A program made the translations under genes and the position numbers. The notes under the pieces are model-generated. The model was not told the DNA's origin. It saw nothing but the letters and a program-made list of their open reading frames with translations, and searched no databases. From contig OY969700.1 of NCBI GenBank assembly GCA_963702035.1, positions 1,302,001 through 1,366,000 on the forward strand: a stretch of DNA of 64,000 nucleotides, in the 5' to 3' direction. The stretch is from VRUE01 sp963702035 (lineage in GTDB: Bacteria > Actinomycetota > Thermoleophilia > Solirubrobacterales > 70-9). Positions 39,081-46,382 of this stretch are shown piece after piece (the first letter of the stretch is position 1; every line of letters starts with the position of its first letter).

Positions 39081-39878
39081 TCAGCCGCCGATCGGGGCCC
39101 GCGGGCTGGGCCCCCAGAAGACCACCGTCCCCAGCATCCCGATGATGTGGACGAGGATGATGTTGACGACCATCGATTGCGCCGTGGCGGTACCGACGCC
39201 GACCGGTCCGCCCGACGCCGTGTAGCCGTAGTAGCAGCCGACGACGACGATCGCGGTCGCCATCACCATGCCCTTGGTCAGGCTGAAGAGCACGTCCAAT
39301 GGATCCTGGAACATCCAGAAGATCAGCAGGTAGCCGCCCGAGGAGACGTCGCCGATCTGGTCGACCACGGCTATGTAGCTGGCGAAGTACATGACCCCGA
39401 TCGCGACCAGGTAGATGAACGGCAGGGCGATCCAGGCGCCGAGCAGGCGGGTCGCGGCGAGGAACGTCACCGGTTGGATGCCCATCACCTCGAGCGCGTC
39501 GATCTCGTCGGAGATCCGCATCGCCCCGATCTCGGCGACGATCCCGGTGCCGACCTTGGCCGCGAGGATGTAGCCGAAGGCGTAGGGCAGCGCCTCACGC
39601 AGGTCGCAGTAGGCGGAGAAGAGGCCGGCGTAGGAAGGCGCGCCGACGGAGCGGTTGAAATAGGCGCCGATCACGCCGCACTGCAGGCCGAGGATGAAGA
39701 CGAAGATCCAGATGACGATTGCCGAGCCGAGGATCAGGATCCCGCTTTGGCGCAGGCTCTCGCCGAAGTACTTCCCGACGCGCCCCGAGTAGACCAGCCC
39801 GGCGACCCGCGAACCGAAGCGCGCCACCTCGCCGAAGGAGTCCAGCCAGTTGCGGGGCACGTCGAGCCAGCCGATCAT
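39081..39878 (-). CDS. MlaE/YrbE-family permease (second of pair)
   Basis: A 265-residue permease with five or six helices. It has the family segments KVGTGIVAEIGAMRISDEIDALEVMGIQPVTFLAATRLLGAW and TASGGPVGVGTATAQSMVVNIILVH. In Mce/Mla systems such permeases pair with an ATPase and MCE-domain proteins to move lipids. Here it follows a second YrbE gene and a GntR regulator but no MCE gene follows; the next gene is convergent. It is separated by 13 bases from the YrbE gene upstream. Confidence 0.92.
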   Translation of the reverse strand: MIGWLDVPRNWLDSFGEVARFGSRVAGLVYSGRVGKYFGESLRQSGILILGSAIVIWIFVFILGLQCGVIGAYFNRSVGAPSYAGLFSAYCDLREALPYAFGYILAAKVGTGIVAEIGAMRISDEIDALEVMGIQPVTFLAATRLLGAWIALPFIYLVAIGVMYFASYIAVVDQIGDVSSGGYLLIFWMFQDPLDVLFSLTKGMVMATAIVVVGCYYGYTASGGPVGVGTATAQSMVVNIILVHIIGMLGTVVFWGPSPRAPIGG

Positions 39879-39891
39879 CGTCGCGCGCCCC

Positions 39892-40683
39892 TCACCGGAT
39901 CGACTGCAGTTCGGGGTTGCTGGCGAGCAGCACGGCGGTGAAGACGTAGAGGAAGAAGAAGACGCCCATGAAGGCGATCACGACCGCCTGGTTGACCGCG
40001 CGGCCGACGCCGGCCGCGCCGCCGGTCGCGGTCATCCCCTTGTAGCAGCAGACGACCGCGACGATCCCGCCGAACATCGAGCACATCAGGACGGAGCCCC
40101 AGACGTCGGTGGTCAGCGCGTTGGTGAAGAGCGTCGCGAAGAAGCCGCCCAGCGGCTGGCCGTAGATCAGCTCGGCGACGATCCCGGCGCTGAGGCCGAA
40201 GACGATCGCGAAGACGTCGAGCAGGCCGGTGATGATGATCAGCGCCAGGAAGCGCGGCACGACCAGGTTCTTGATCGGGTCGACGCCGAGCACCTGCAAG
40301 GCGTCCAGCTCCTCGCGGATCTTGCGGGCGCCGAGGTCGGCGGTGATCGCGGTGCCGGCGACCCCGCCGACGACGATCGCGGTGACGATCGGGCCGATCT
40401 GGCGCACGGCGATCACGACGAAGAAGCCGCCGAGCCGGTCGAGGGCGCCGAAGAGGTGCAGGATGCCCGCCGCCTGCAGCCCCGGCGCACCCAGACAGAG
40501 GGCAAAGGTCGAGATCGTCATCGGGAACCAGGACAGCTTGAGCACGAAGAGAAACTGGCCGACCAGCTCCTCGCCGTAGGGGTACGGCGGCCTGACCGCG
40601 GAAACGAGCGTCTTCGCGGTCAGGATCATCATCTCCCCGACCTGCTCGAAGAAGGACTTGGCTGGGAGAAGCGCCCTCGTCAC
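39892..40683 (-). CDS. MlaE/YrbE-family permease (first of pair)
   Basis: A 263-residue permease. Family blocks are GGVAGTAITADLGARKIREELDALQVLGVDPIKNLVVPRFLA and GMTATGGAAGVGRAVNQAVV. The start at GTG 40683 overlaps the GntR gene stop (GTGA). The two YrbE proteins would form the heterodimeric channel of an Mce-type lipid importer. The regulator at the head of the operon suggests inducible expression. Confidence 0.92.
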   Translation of the reverse strand: MTRALLPAKSFFEQVGEMMILTAKTLVSAVRPPYPYGEELVGQFLFVLKLSWFPMTISTFALCLGAPGLQAAGILHLFGALDRLGGFFVVIAVRQIGPIVTAIVVGGVAGTAITADLGARKIREELDALQVLGVDPIKNLVVPRFLALIIITGLLDVFAIVFGLSAGIVAELIYGQPLGGFFATLFTNALTTDVWGSVLMCSMFGGIVAVVCCYKGMTATGGAAGVGRAVNQAVVIAFMGVFFFLYVFTAVLLASNPELQSIR

Positions 40684-41411
40684 AGCTTGTGCCGCCACCA
40701 GCTCGTCGCCCGCTCCAGCGGGCTCGCGTCCCGTTCTCTTTCGCGCCCCGCCAGCCGTGCGCGCTGCTCGGCGGCCCGCTGGGCTTCGGAGAGCTGAGCG
40801 ATCAGCGTGTCGCGCGTCTGCTCGAGCTCCTCCACCCGGGCGACGTGGGCGCTGGCGCGGCGCGGCGCCGTCGGCAGGTCGCGCGGCAGGTCGCGCGGGT
40901 AGGTCGCCAGCTCGGCCTCGAGCCGGGCGATCTGACGGCGCAGCTCGTGCCGCACCTCGATCGCCTCCCCCTCCTCGGCAAGGTCGGGTAGCTCGCTCGG
41001 CGCCGTGCCGGGAACGGCGTCCAGTCCCCCCGGCATGCTCGCGCAGGCCGAGGCGACGACCGCCAGCTGGCGCGGGCTGAGGCCCGCGTCGTGGGCGCGG
41101 CGCAGCGCGTCGGTAACGATCTCCTCCAGCTGCGCGGCGGGCTCGATGCCCTCGGCGACGAAGGTGCCCTGGCCCTGGCGGCTGACGACGAGACCCTCCC
41201 GCTCGAGCCCGGCGTAGACGGCGCGCACGGTGTTCACGTTGACCCCGGCCCACTCGGAAAGGCGGCGGAAGCTGGGCAGCCGTTCGCCGGAAGCGAGGTG
41301 GCCGGTGGCGATCAGCGCCCGCAGGCGCCAGGTCAGCTGCAGGCCGACCGGCAGCTCGTCGTCGGGATCGATCGAGAACGGGTTGGGGTCCTGGGCCTGC
41401 TGTGCCACCAC
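40680..41411 (-). CDS. GntR-family regulator of the YrbE operon
   Basis: A 243-residue protein. Residues about 20-90 form the GntR winged helix (LRALIATGHLASGERLPSFRRLSEWAGVNVNTVRAVYAGLEREGLV and a wing GQGTFVAEG). The C-terminal half is helical with a long charged coil (AHVARVEELEQTRDTLIAQLSEAQ) rather than a usual FCD or UTRA domain, closer to the YtrA/DevA type. Stop overlaps the first YrbE gene, so it probably controls it. Confidence 0.88.
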   Translation of the reverse strand: MVAQQAQDPNPFSIDPDDELPVGLQLTWRLRALIATGHLASGERLPSFRRLSEWAGVNVNTVRAVYAGLEREGLVVSRQGQGTFVAEGIEPAAQLEEIVTDALRRAHDAGLSPRQLAVVASACASMPGGLDAVPGTAPSELPDLAEEGEAIEVRHELRRQIARLEAELATYPRDLPRDLPTAPRRASAHVARVEELEQTRDTLIAQLSEAQRAAEQRARLAGRERERDASPLERATSWWRHKL

Positions 41412-41442
41412 AGAGGCACAATAGAGGCCACAAGTGTGTCAG

Positions 41443-41856
41443 TCAATTAGTACAGCGACGCAAAAGGCCGCAGGCCCCGCTGGTCCAGCCTTCTTCCGAC
41501 CACGACAGGAGCAGCCCATAGCGGCGTCCGGTCTGGGCGGGCAAACCGCAGGCGGCAGAGTCCCGAGCGCTGCTGACGGAGACGACCCTGCCTACGCGGA
41601 TTCCGCCGGCGCTCTTATAGACCCGTTGCACCCGGTAGCGGAAAACCGCCCGCCGGCCGCCCTGAGGGACCACCTTCAGCAGGCGCCCCGAGATCGCCGC
41701 GTCCGCCGCCTTCATGGCTTCGCTACGCGTCATCCGCGCGCAAGAGCACGCCTGAGCGCTCCCGGCAAAGACCAGGGCGCCCAGGACGACAACTGCCGCA
41801 GGTGCAAGGCGCCTCAACCGCACCGATCCACTGTAGAGAGAAACGTGCGATTTCAC
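41443..41856 (-). CDS. Secreted TIMP/NTR-like small protein
   Basis: A 137-residue protein with a signal peptide (about residues 13-36, LAPAAVVVLGALVFAGSAQA). The predicted mature protein starts CSCARMTRSEAMKAADAAISG, the CxC start of netrin/TIMP-like OB domains. Further Cys residues (AACG, GACG, RRC) could form disulfides. Function unknown. A nested palindrome follows upstream of the start. Confidence 0.7.
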   Translation of the reverse strand: MKSHVSLYSGSVRLRRLAPAAVVVLGALVFAGSAQACSCARMTRSEAMKAADAAISGRLLKVVPQGGRRAVFRYRVQRVYKSAGGIRVGRVVSVSSARDSAACGLPAQTGRRYGLLLSWSEEGWTSGACGLLRRCTN

Positions 41857-41871
41857 AAATTCGGACGCCGG

Positions 41872-42035
41872 GAAATTCCGGTTCGAGGCTCCACGTGCGT
41901 GGCTGGCGCGCGCCGGACCACGCGAGGCAAGGACGCAGGGAGGCCAGGTAGCGGCGCTACCTGGCCGACTGAGGACGCCGCATCGCGCCGGTCCGCCGCC
42001 GCCAGACGCGTGCGTGGGGCTCGAAACGGGATTTC
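41872..42035. repeat. Nested palindromic repeat, copy 3
   Basis: The outer arms (41872-41887 and 42020-42035) pair as GAAAT[T/C]CCG[G/T]TTCGAG with two changes. The interior aligns with copies 1 and 2, but the central stem reads AGGTAGC...GCTACCT instead of AATAGC...GCTATT, a change on both sides that keeps pairing. The right arm covers the stop of the alcohol dehydrogenase gene. Confidence 0.88.
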
Positions 42036-43068
42036 ACGGCGTCAGGACGATCTTCAAGGCTTCCCGCTGGTCGTAGAGCTCGTACGCCTCGGCCGCCTCG
42101 TCCAGCTTCATGTGGTGCGTCACCAGCGGCGAGGGGTCGAGCTTGCCGGCCTCGAGCAGGCCGAGCACGCGGTCGACGTGGGCGATCACGTTGGCCAGGC
42201 CGAGCCGCAGCGTCAGGCCCTTGAGCCAGGCAAGGCCGAGCGGCACCTCGCCCTTGCCCGCGTAGGCGCCGATGCCCGACACGGTGCCGGCGTCGCGGGC
42301 GAGGCTGACCGCCATCGCCAGCGGGCCGGGGTCGCCGACGGCATCGACGACAACATCGACGCCGCGGCCGTCGGTGGCTCCCCGCACCGCCCGCTTCGGC
42401 TCGTCCTCGCCGAGGTGAAGCGGGATGGCGCCGAAGCGCTCGGCCATCGAGAGCCGCTCCCCGACCGAGTCGATCGCGAAGACCCTGGTCGCTCCCGCCG
42501 CGAGAGCCGCCTGCACCGCGCAGAGGCCGACCGGGCCGAGGCCGAGCACGGCGACGGTGTCGCCGGCCCGCGTGCCGGCGTGGGCGATCGCGTGGTAGCC
42601 GGTCCCCATCACATCGCCGGCGAAGAGCGCCACCTCGTCGGACATCCCCTCCGGGACCCGCCGCAGCGTCAGGTTGGCGCGCGGGACCAGGAGCTGCTCG
42701 GCCTGGGCGCCCTGCAGGTCGCCCAGATGCGAGCCATGACCGAAGGTCTGGCCGTGCTCGCAGCGGTGGTAGTCGCCGCGCAGGCAGGCCGTACAGGTGG
42801 CGCAGGCGGTGTGAAAGCAGCCGAGCACGCGGTCGCCGACGGCGACGCGCTCGACGTCGGCGCCGGCGGCGAGCACCGTGCCGACGAACTCGTGGCCGAT
42901 CGTGAAGCCGGCCTCGACCGGCACGCGGCCGTGGTAGATGTGCAGGTCCGAGCCGCAGATCCCGCTCGCCTCGACCCGCACCACGACATCATCCGGAGCA
43001 CCCACCTCCGGATCGTCCTTCTCCTCGACCCGGACTTCTCCAGGCGCCTGAAAGGTAACCGCTCGCAT
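42034..43068 (-). CDS. Zinc-dependent alcohol dehydrogenase
   Basis: A 344-residue medium-chain dehydrogenase. It has the catalytic zinc site (Cys in SGICGSDLHIYHG, His-Glu in TIGHEFVG), the structural zinc cysteines (CFHTACATCTACLRGDYHRC) and the NAD(P)-binding GLGPVGLCAVQAAL. It would oxidise an alcohol or formaldehyde adduct; the substrate is not clear. ATG 43068 gives MRAVTFQAPGEV, the normal family start. Palindromes flank both ends of the gene. Confidence 0.93.
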   Translation of the reverse strand: MRAVTFQAPGEVRVEEKDDPEVGAPDDVVVRVEASGICGSDLHIYHGRVPVEAGFTIGHEFVGTVLAAGADVERVAVGDRVLGCFHTACATCTACLRGDYHRCEHGQTFGHGSHLGDLQGAQAEQLLVPRANLTLRRVPEGMSDEVALFAGDVMGTGYHAIAHAGTRAGDTVAVLGLGPVGLCAVQAALAAGATRVFAIDSVGERLSMAERFGAIPLHLGEDEPKRAVRGATDGRGVDVVVDAVGDPGPLAMAVSLARDAGTVSGIGAYAGKGEVPLGLAWLKGLTLRLGLANVIAHVDRVLGLLEAGKLDPSPLVTHHMKLDEAAEAYELYDQREALKIVLTP

Positions 43069-43096
43069 GGAGCCGAACCGTATCTGACGCTCGTTC

Positions 43097-43210
43097 AGGC
43101 CTGTCCCGGTAGGGGTGGAGCGTCTTGTACTTTTTCGCTGAGAGGATCGGGCGCCAGCCCAACCACAAACCACCGAAAAAGTTAAGCGGAACCCCTGCCG
43201 GGACAGGCCT
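43097..43210. repeat. Long palindrome between the HD-GYP and dehydrogenase genes
   Basis: AGGCCTGTCCCGGTAGGGGT (43097-43116) and its near-perfect complement (43191-43210, 19 of 20) enclose a second stem (CTTTTTCG with CGAAAAAG). The right arm contains the first base of the stop codon of the HD-GYP gene. It has the same layout as repeat copies 2 and 3 but a different sequence. Confidence 0.78.
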
Positions 43211-44616
43211 CAGCCGACCGGGACGCCGGCTACCTGGAAACGGCCGGAGTCGACACCGGGGTTGGCGGTCTCGGCGATCCGCGCTTCCAGCGACAGCTCT
43301 TTCTCGAAGTCGGCCTCCTCGCCGTGGCGGAAGGAGACGTCCTGATCCTCGAGCAGCTCGATGAAAACCTCGACGAAGCGGGCGTCGAGCTGCTTGCCGG
43401 AGACGCGGCGCAGCTCCTGGATCGCCTCGTAGCTGGACGTCGGCGTGCGGTAGGAGTCGCGTGCGGTCATCACGTCGTAGGTGTCGGCGACGGAGATGAT
43501 CCGCGCCAGCTCGGGAATGTCGTCGCCTTCCAGGCCGCGCGGGTAGCCTTTACCGTCGATCCGCTCGTGGTGGGCGAGGATGATGTCGGCGACCGGCCCG
43601 TAGCCGTCGAGCGAGGAGACGACGCGCGCGCCCTGCTGCGGGTGGCGGCGGATCAGCATCCAGTCTTCGTCGGTGAGCGGCACGTTGGCCTTGAGGATGC
43701 GGTCGGGGAGGATGAACTTGCCGATGTCGTGCAGCAGCGCGGCGATGTGGACGAGCTCCTCCTCGCGCTTGGAGAAGCCGGCCTTCTGGGCGATCGCGCG
43801 CGAGTAGCGGGCGACGGCGGCGCTGTGGCGAGCGGTCATCTGGTCCCGCAGGTCGAGCGTGCGCAGCAGCGCGCTCAACATGCCGACCTGGAAGCTGGCC
43901 AGCTGGTTGGTCCGCACCTCGAGCTCGCGGGCGCGTTCCTGGGACTTGAGCAAGGCCCCGAGCAGGTACTGGAAGGTGACGAGCACGATGCCGAAGAAAG
44001 CGACTCCGGCGAGCCCGATCTGGACGTAGATGAAGGCGACGCCGCAGGCCATCAGGGCCGCCGCGAGCTCCGAGGGGAGCAGCGGGATCATCACCGTGCG
44101 GACCTTCGGGATGAAGGGGCTGCGTTCGACGTAGCTGGTGTAGGCGCCGATCATGACGAAATTCATCAGGATCCCGCAGGCGAAGGCGCCGAAGACGAAG
44201 ACGTAGAAGGCGAGGTCGGCCGTCGTGGTCCCGGTCGCCTCCAGCAGTTCGTGGAAGCCGACGCCGACGATCAACGGGAAGGCGGTGAAGGTCACCAGGT
44301 TGACCAGCAGGTCGTTGAACCCTTCGCGGAAGCGGACCCAGCCGATCAGGATCGAGACGATCCCGATCAGCGCCGCGGGGCTGCCCCCGAGGAAGACGAT
44401 GGCGGTGATCAGGGCGAGGAAGTTGGCCGAGATCTTCAGCCGCGATTCGGTTTCGATCGACATGATGTCGCTGAAGGCCGAGAAGGCCAACAGCGTCGCG
44501 AAGAGCTGCCAGTCCCAGTTTCCCTCCGGCGCCCGCAGGACGGCCGCGGCGAGCACCAGGACGAAGGCGATCGCCAGGACCACGGTGCTAAACCTGGTGG
44601 GTCGCTCTGTCTGCAT
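43210..44616 (-). CDS. Membrane HD-GYP domain protein
   Basis: A 468-residue protein. The N-terminal 240 residues hold about seven to eight transmembrane helices. A coiled segment (SQERARELEVRTNQLAS) then leads to an HD-GYP domain from about residue 255: RHSAAVARYSRAIA, LLHDIGK (HD), HHERIDGKGYPRGL (HHE, GYP) and ISVADTYDVMTA. This domain hydrolyses cyclic di-GMP. The membrane part resembles MASE-type sensory domains. ATG 44616 start. It may be regulated through the CGCAAATTGCG site upstream. Confidence 0.9.
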   Translation of the reverse strand: MQTERPTRFSTVVLAIAFVLVLAAAVLRAPEGNWDWQLFATLLAFSAFSDIMSIETESRLKISANFLALITAIVFLGGSPAALIGIVSILIGWVRFREGFNDLLVNLVTFTAFPLIVGVGFHELLEATGTTTADLAFYVFVFGAFACGILMNFVMIGAYTSYVERSPFIPKVRTVMIPLLPSELAAALMACGVAFIYVQIGLAGVAFFGIVLVTFQYLLGALLKSQERARELEVRTNQLASFQVGMLSALLRTLDLRDQMTARHSAAVARYSRAIAQKAGFSKREEELVHIAALLHDIGKFILPDRILKANVPLTDEDWMLIRRHPQQGARVVSSLDGYGPVADIILAHHERIDGKGYPRGLEGDDIPELARIISVADTYDVMTARDSYRTPTSSYEAIQELRRVSGKQLDARFVEVFIELLEDQDVSFRHGEEADFEKELSLEARIAETANPGVDSGRFQVAGVPVG

Positions 44617-44791
44617 GGATCGCGCCTGGGTCTTCCGTCGTGTACGACTAGCCAATGAAGTTTTCGCGCCCGACGGGCGATTCCTGCGACTGGCGGCAAG
44701 TCCGCGACGACGGCAACCTGCACCACCAAGGTAGTCGCTCGCCAAGCCCCGGGCAAGCGGCATGGGTCAACTGGCCAATACCTTGCATGCT

Positions 44792-44802
44792 CGCAAATTG
44801 CG
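44792..44802. promoter_or_regulatory. CGCAAATTGCG palindrome upstream of the HD-GYP gene
   Basis: This is identical to 16300-16310 upstream of the GGDEF-like gene. It lies 176 bases before the ATG at 44616. Two exact copies next to two genes of one signalling theme suggest a shared factor, but chance is not excluded. Confidence 0.4.
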
Positions 44803-44815
44803 GTCTTAGGAAGCC

Positions 44816-44850
44816 AAAAAAGACAAAGGGCACCTATTGGCGCCCTTTGT
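44816..44850 (-). terminator. Rho-independent terminator, minus strand
   Basis: On the minus strand ACAAAGGGC...GCCCTTTGT forms a 9-bp stem (plus an inner GCC/GGT pair), followed by CTTTTTT. This is the only classical T-tract terminator I see in the window. A second hairpin (CGCGGCAC, 44859-44866, with GTGCCGCG, 44875-44882) lies just upstream. Confidence 0.75.
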
Positions 44851-44882
44851 AAAGCTCGCGCGGCACCAAAGTGAGTGCCGCG

Positions 44883-45047
44883 TCAACTGGGAAAGTTTCT
44901 ATCGTTTGAAGACCATGTCCATACCCCTTCGTCGAAGCCCGGTTCTCTTGCCCCCGCACAAGTTGCCGCGAGGAATGTCTTGATCTGCTGGCAAGTTTGT
45001 ACCACAACTTCGCGAAAACCTGTGCATCTGCAATGAAACTTGTGCAT
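44883..45047 (-). other. Possible small RNA or 54-residue ORF ending at a terminator
   Basis: The 450-base gap between divergent HD-GYP and MFS genes is AT-richer than its neighbours. On the minus strand, a frame from ATG 45047 encodes 54 residues with three Cys near its start (MHKFHCRCTGF) and no recognisable family. Directly after it come the hairpin at 44859-44882 and the T-tract terminator. Something seems to be transcribed here; whether RNA or protein is not clear. Confidence 0.35.
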
Positions 45048-45073
45048 AAACGCTGTAGGACTTCGCCTTAGAA

Positions 45074-46381
45074 ATGAGTAATCCACGCCTGCGCGACCCC
45101 CTGCGACGGCCGGCTTTCCGGCGTTTGGCGATCTCCTACGGGGTCAACGAGATGGGCGACTGGCTCGGAATCGTCGCCCTCTCGGTGCTCGTCTTCGAGC
45201 TCACCGACAGCGCGATGGCCACCGCGCTGCTCTTCATCGGGACCGGCTTCCTGCCGGCGCTGATGACGCCGTTCTTCGTCGCCCGCCTCGAGCGCCCGCC
45301 GCCCCGCTTCGTGCTGCCGGCGATCTATGCGGCCGAGGCGGCCGCGTTCGGCGTCCTCGCACTGCTCGCCGATCACTTCTCGCTGGCCGCGGTCGTCGCC
45401 GTCGCCGCGATCGACGGCGCCCTTGCGCTGACCGCGAAGACGCTGACCCGCGCCGTCACCGCCGCGATGCTCGAGCCGGAGGGCGAGCTGCGTGCCGGCA
45501 ACGCGGTCCTCAACATCGCCTTCACGGCCGGCGTCGCGATCGGCCCGGCGATCGCGGGCGCGGTGGTCGCGGCCTTCGGGGTCCAGTCGGCGCTGCTGCT
45601 CGACGCCGCCTCCTTCTACGCGATCGGCTGGATCCTGCTGACGGCCAAGCCGCTGCCACAGCCCGAGCCGGACCCGGAGGCGGGCCTGTCGGAACGGGTG
45701 CGCGCCGGCCTCGGCTACATCCGCCGCAACCCGACCCTGCGGCGCCTGCTCGCCGCCGAGGCGGGGGCGCTGATCTTCTTCTCGATCGTCGTACCGGTCG
45801 AGGTGATCTACGCGAAGGAAACGCTCGGGGTCGGCGCGACCGGATACGGCATCCTGCTCGCCAGCTGGGGGATCGGGATGGTGGCCGGCAGCGTCGTCTT
45901 CGCGAGGCTGCGTCGCGCCTCGCTACCGGTTCTCCTCTTCTTCAGCACCGTCGCGATCGGCGCCGGCTACCTCGGCATGGCCGCCGCGCCGGTGCTCGCC
46001 ATCGCCTGCGGGGCCTCGGCGGTTGGCGGCCTCGGCAACGGGATCCAGTGGGTCGCGGTGATCAGCGCCGTCCAGGAGCTGACCGCGCCGACGATGCAGG
46101 CACGGGTGCTCGGCACGCTCGAATCGTCCGCCTCGGCGACGCCCGGCCTCGGCTATGTGCTCGGCGGGCTGATAACCACGCAGTGGAACCCGCGGGCCGC
46201 CTTTTTCGTCGCGGGAGCGGGCGTGATGGTCATCGTCCTCGTCTCGGCCCTCGTGCTGGGCAGGAATTGGCCGCTGGACAGCGCAAAAGAACGTCCAGCG
46301 GACTTTGGCGCCGCCGACGAGGAGATTATGGTGGAGTTAATTCCCGCAGAGGCCCTGCCCAGTTCAGAACGGAGGTCGTGA
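45074..46381 (+). CDS. MFS transporter (MFS_3/enterobactin-exporter-like)
   Basis: A 435-residue protein with twelve helices. The N-terminal half has SYGVNEMGDWLGIVALSVLVFELT, a pattern of the MFS_3 subfamily, and GNAVLNIAFTAGVAIGPAIAGAVV. The cytoplasmic loop LSERVRAGLGYIRRNPTLRRLL lies between halves. It ends with an acidic tail. It lies one base before the SBP gene, so export and peptide import may be coexpressed. Substrate unknown. Confidence 0.87.
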   Translation: MSNPRLRDPLRRPAFRRLAISYGVNEMGDWLGIVALSVLVFELTDSAMATALLFIGTGFLPALMTPFFVARLERPPPRFVLPAIYAAEAAAFGVLALLADHFSLAAVVAVAAIDGALALTAKTLTRAVTAAMLEPEGELRAGNAVLNIAFTAGVAIGPAIAGAVVAAFGVQSALLLDAASFYAIGWILLTAKPLPQPEPDPEAGLSERVRAGLGYIRRNPTLRRLLAAEAGALIFFSIVVPVEVIYAKETLGVGATGYGILLASWGIGMVAGSVVFARLRRASLPVLLFFSTVAIGAGYLGMAAAPVLAIACGASAVGGLGNGIQWVAVISAVQELTAPTMQARVLGTLESSASATPGLGYVLGGLITTQWNPRAAFFVAGAGVMVIVLVSALVLGRNWPLDSAKERPADFGAADEEIMVELIPAEALPSSERRS

Positions 46382-46382
46382 C

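Noticed and set aside
44617..45073. Cyclic-di-GMP riboswitch upstream of the HD-GYP gene
   Set aside because: I looked for the GEMM consensus on both strands and did not find its conserved blocks. Only hairpins and a terminator are visible.
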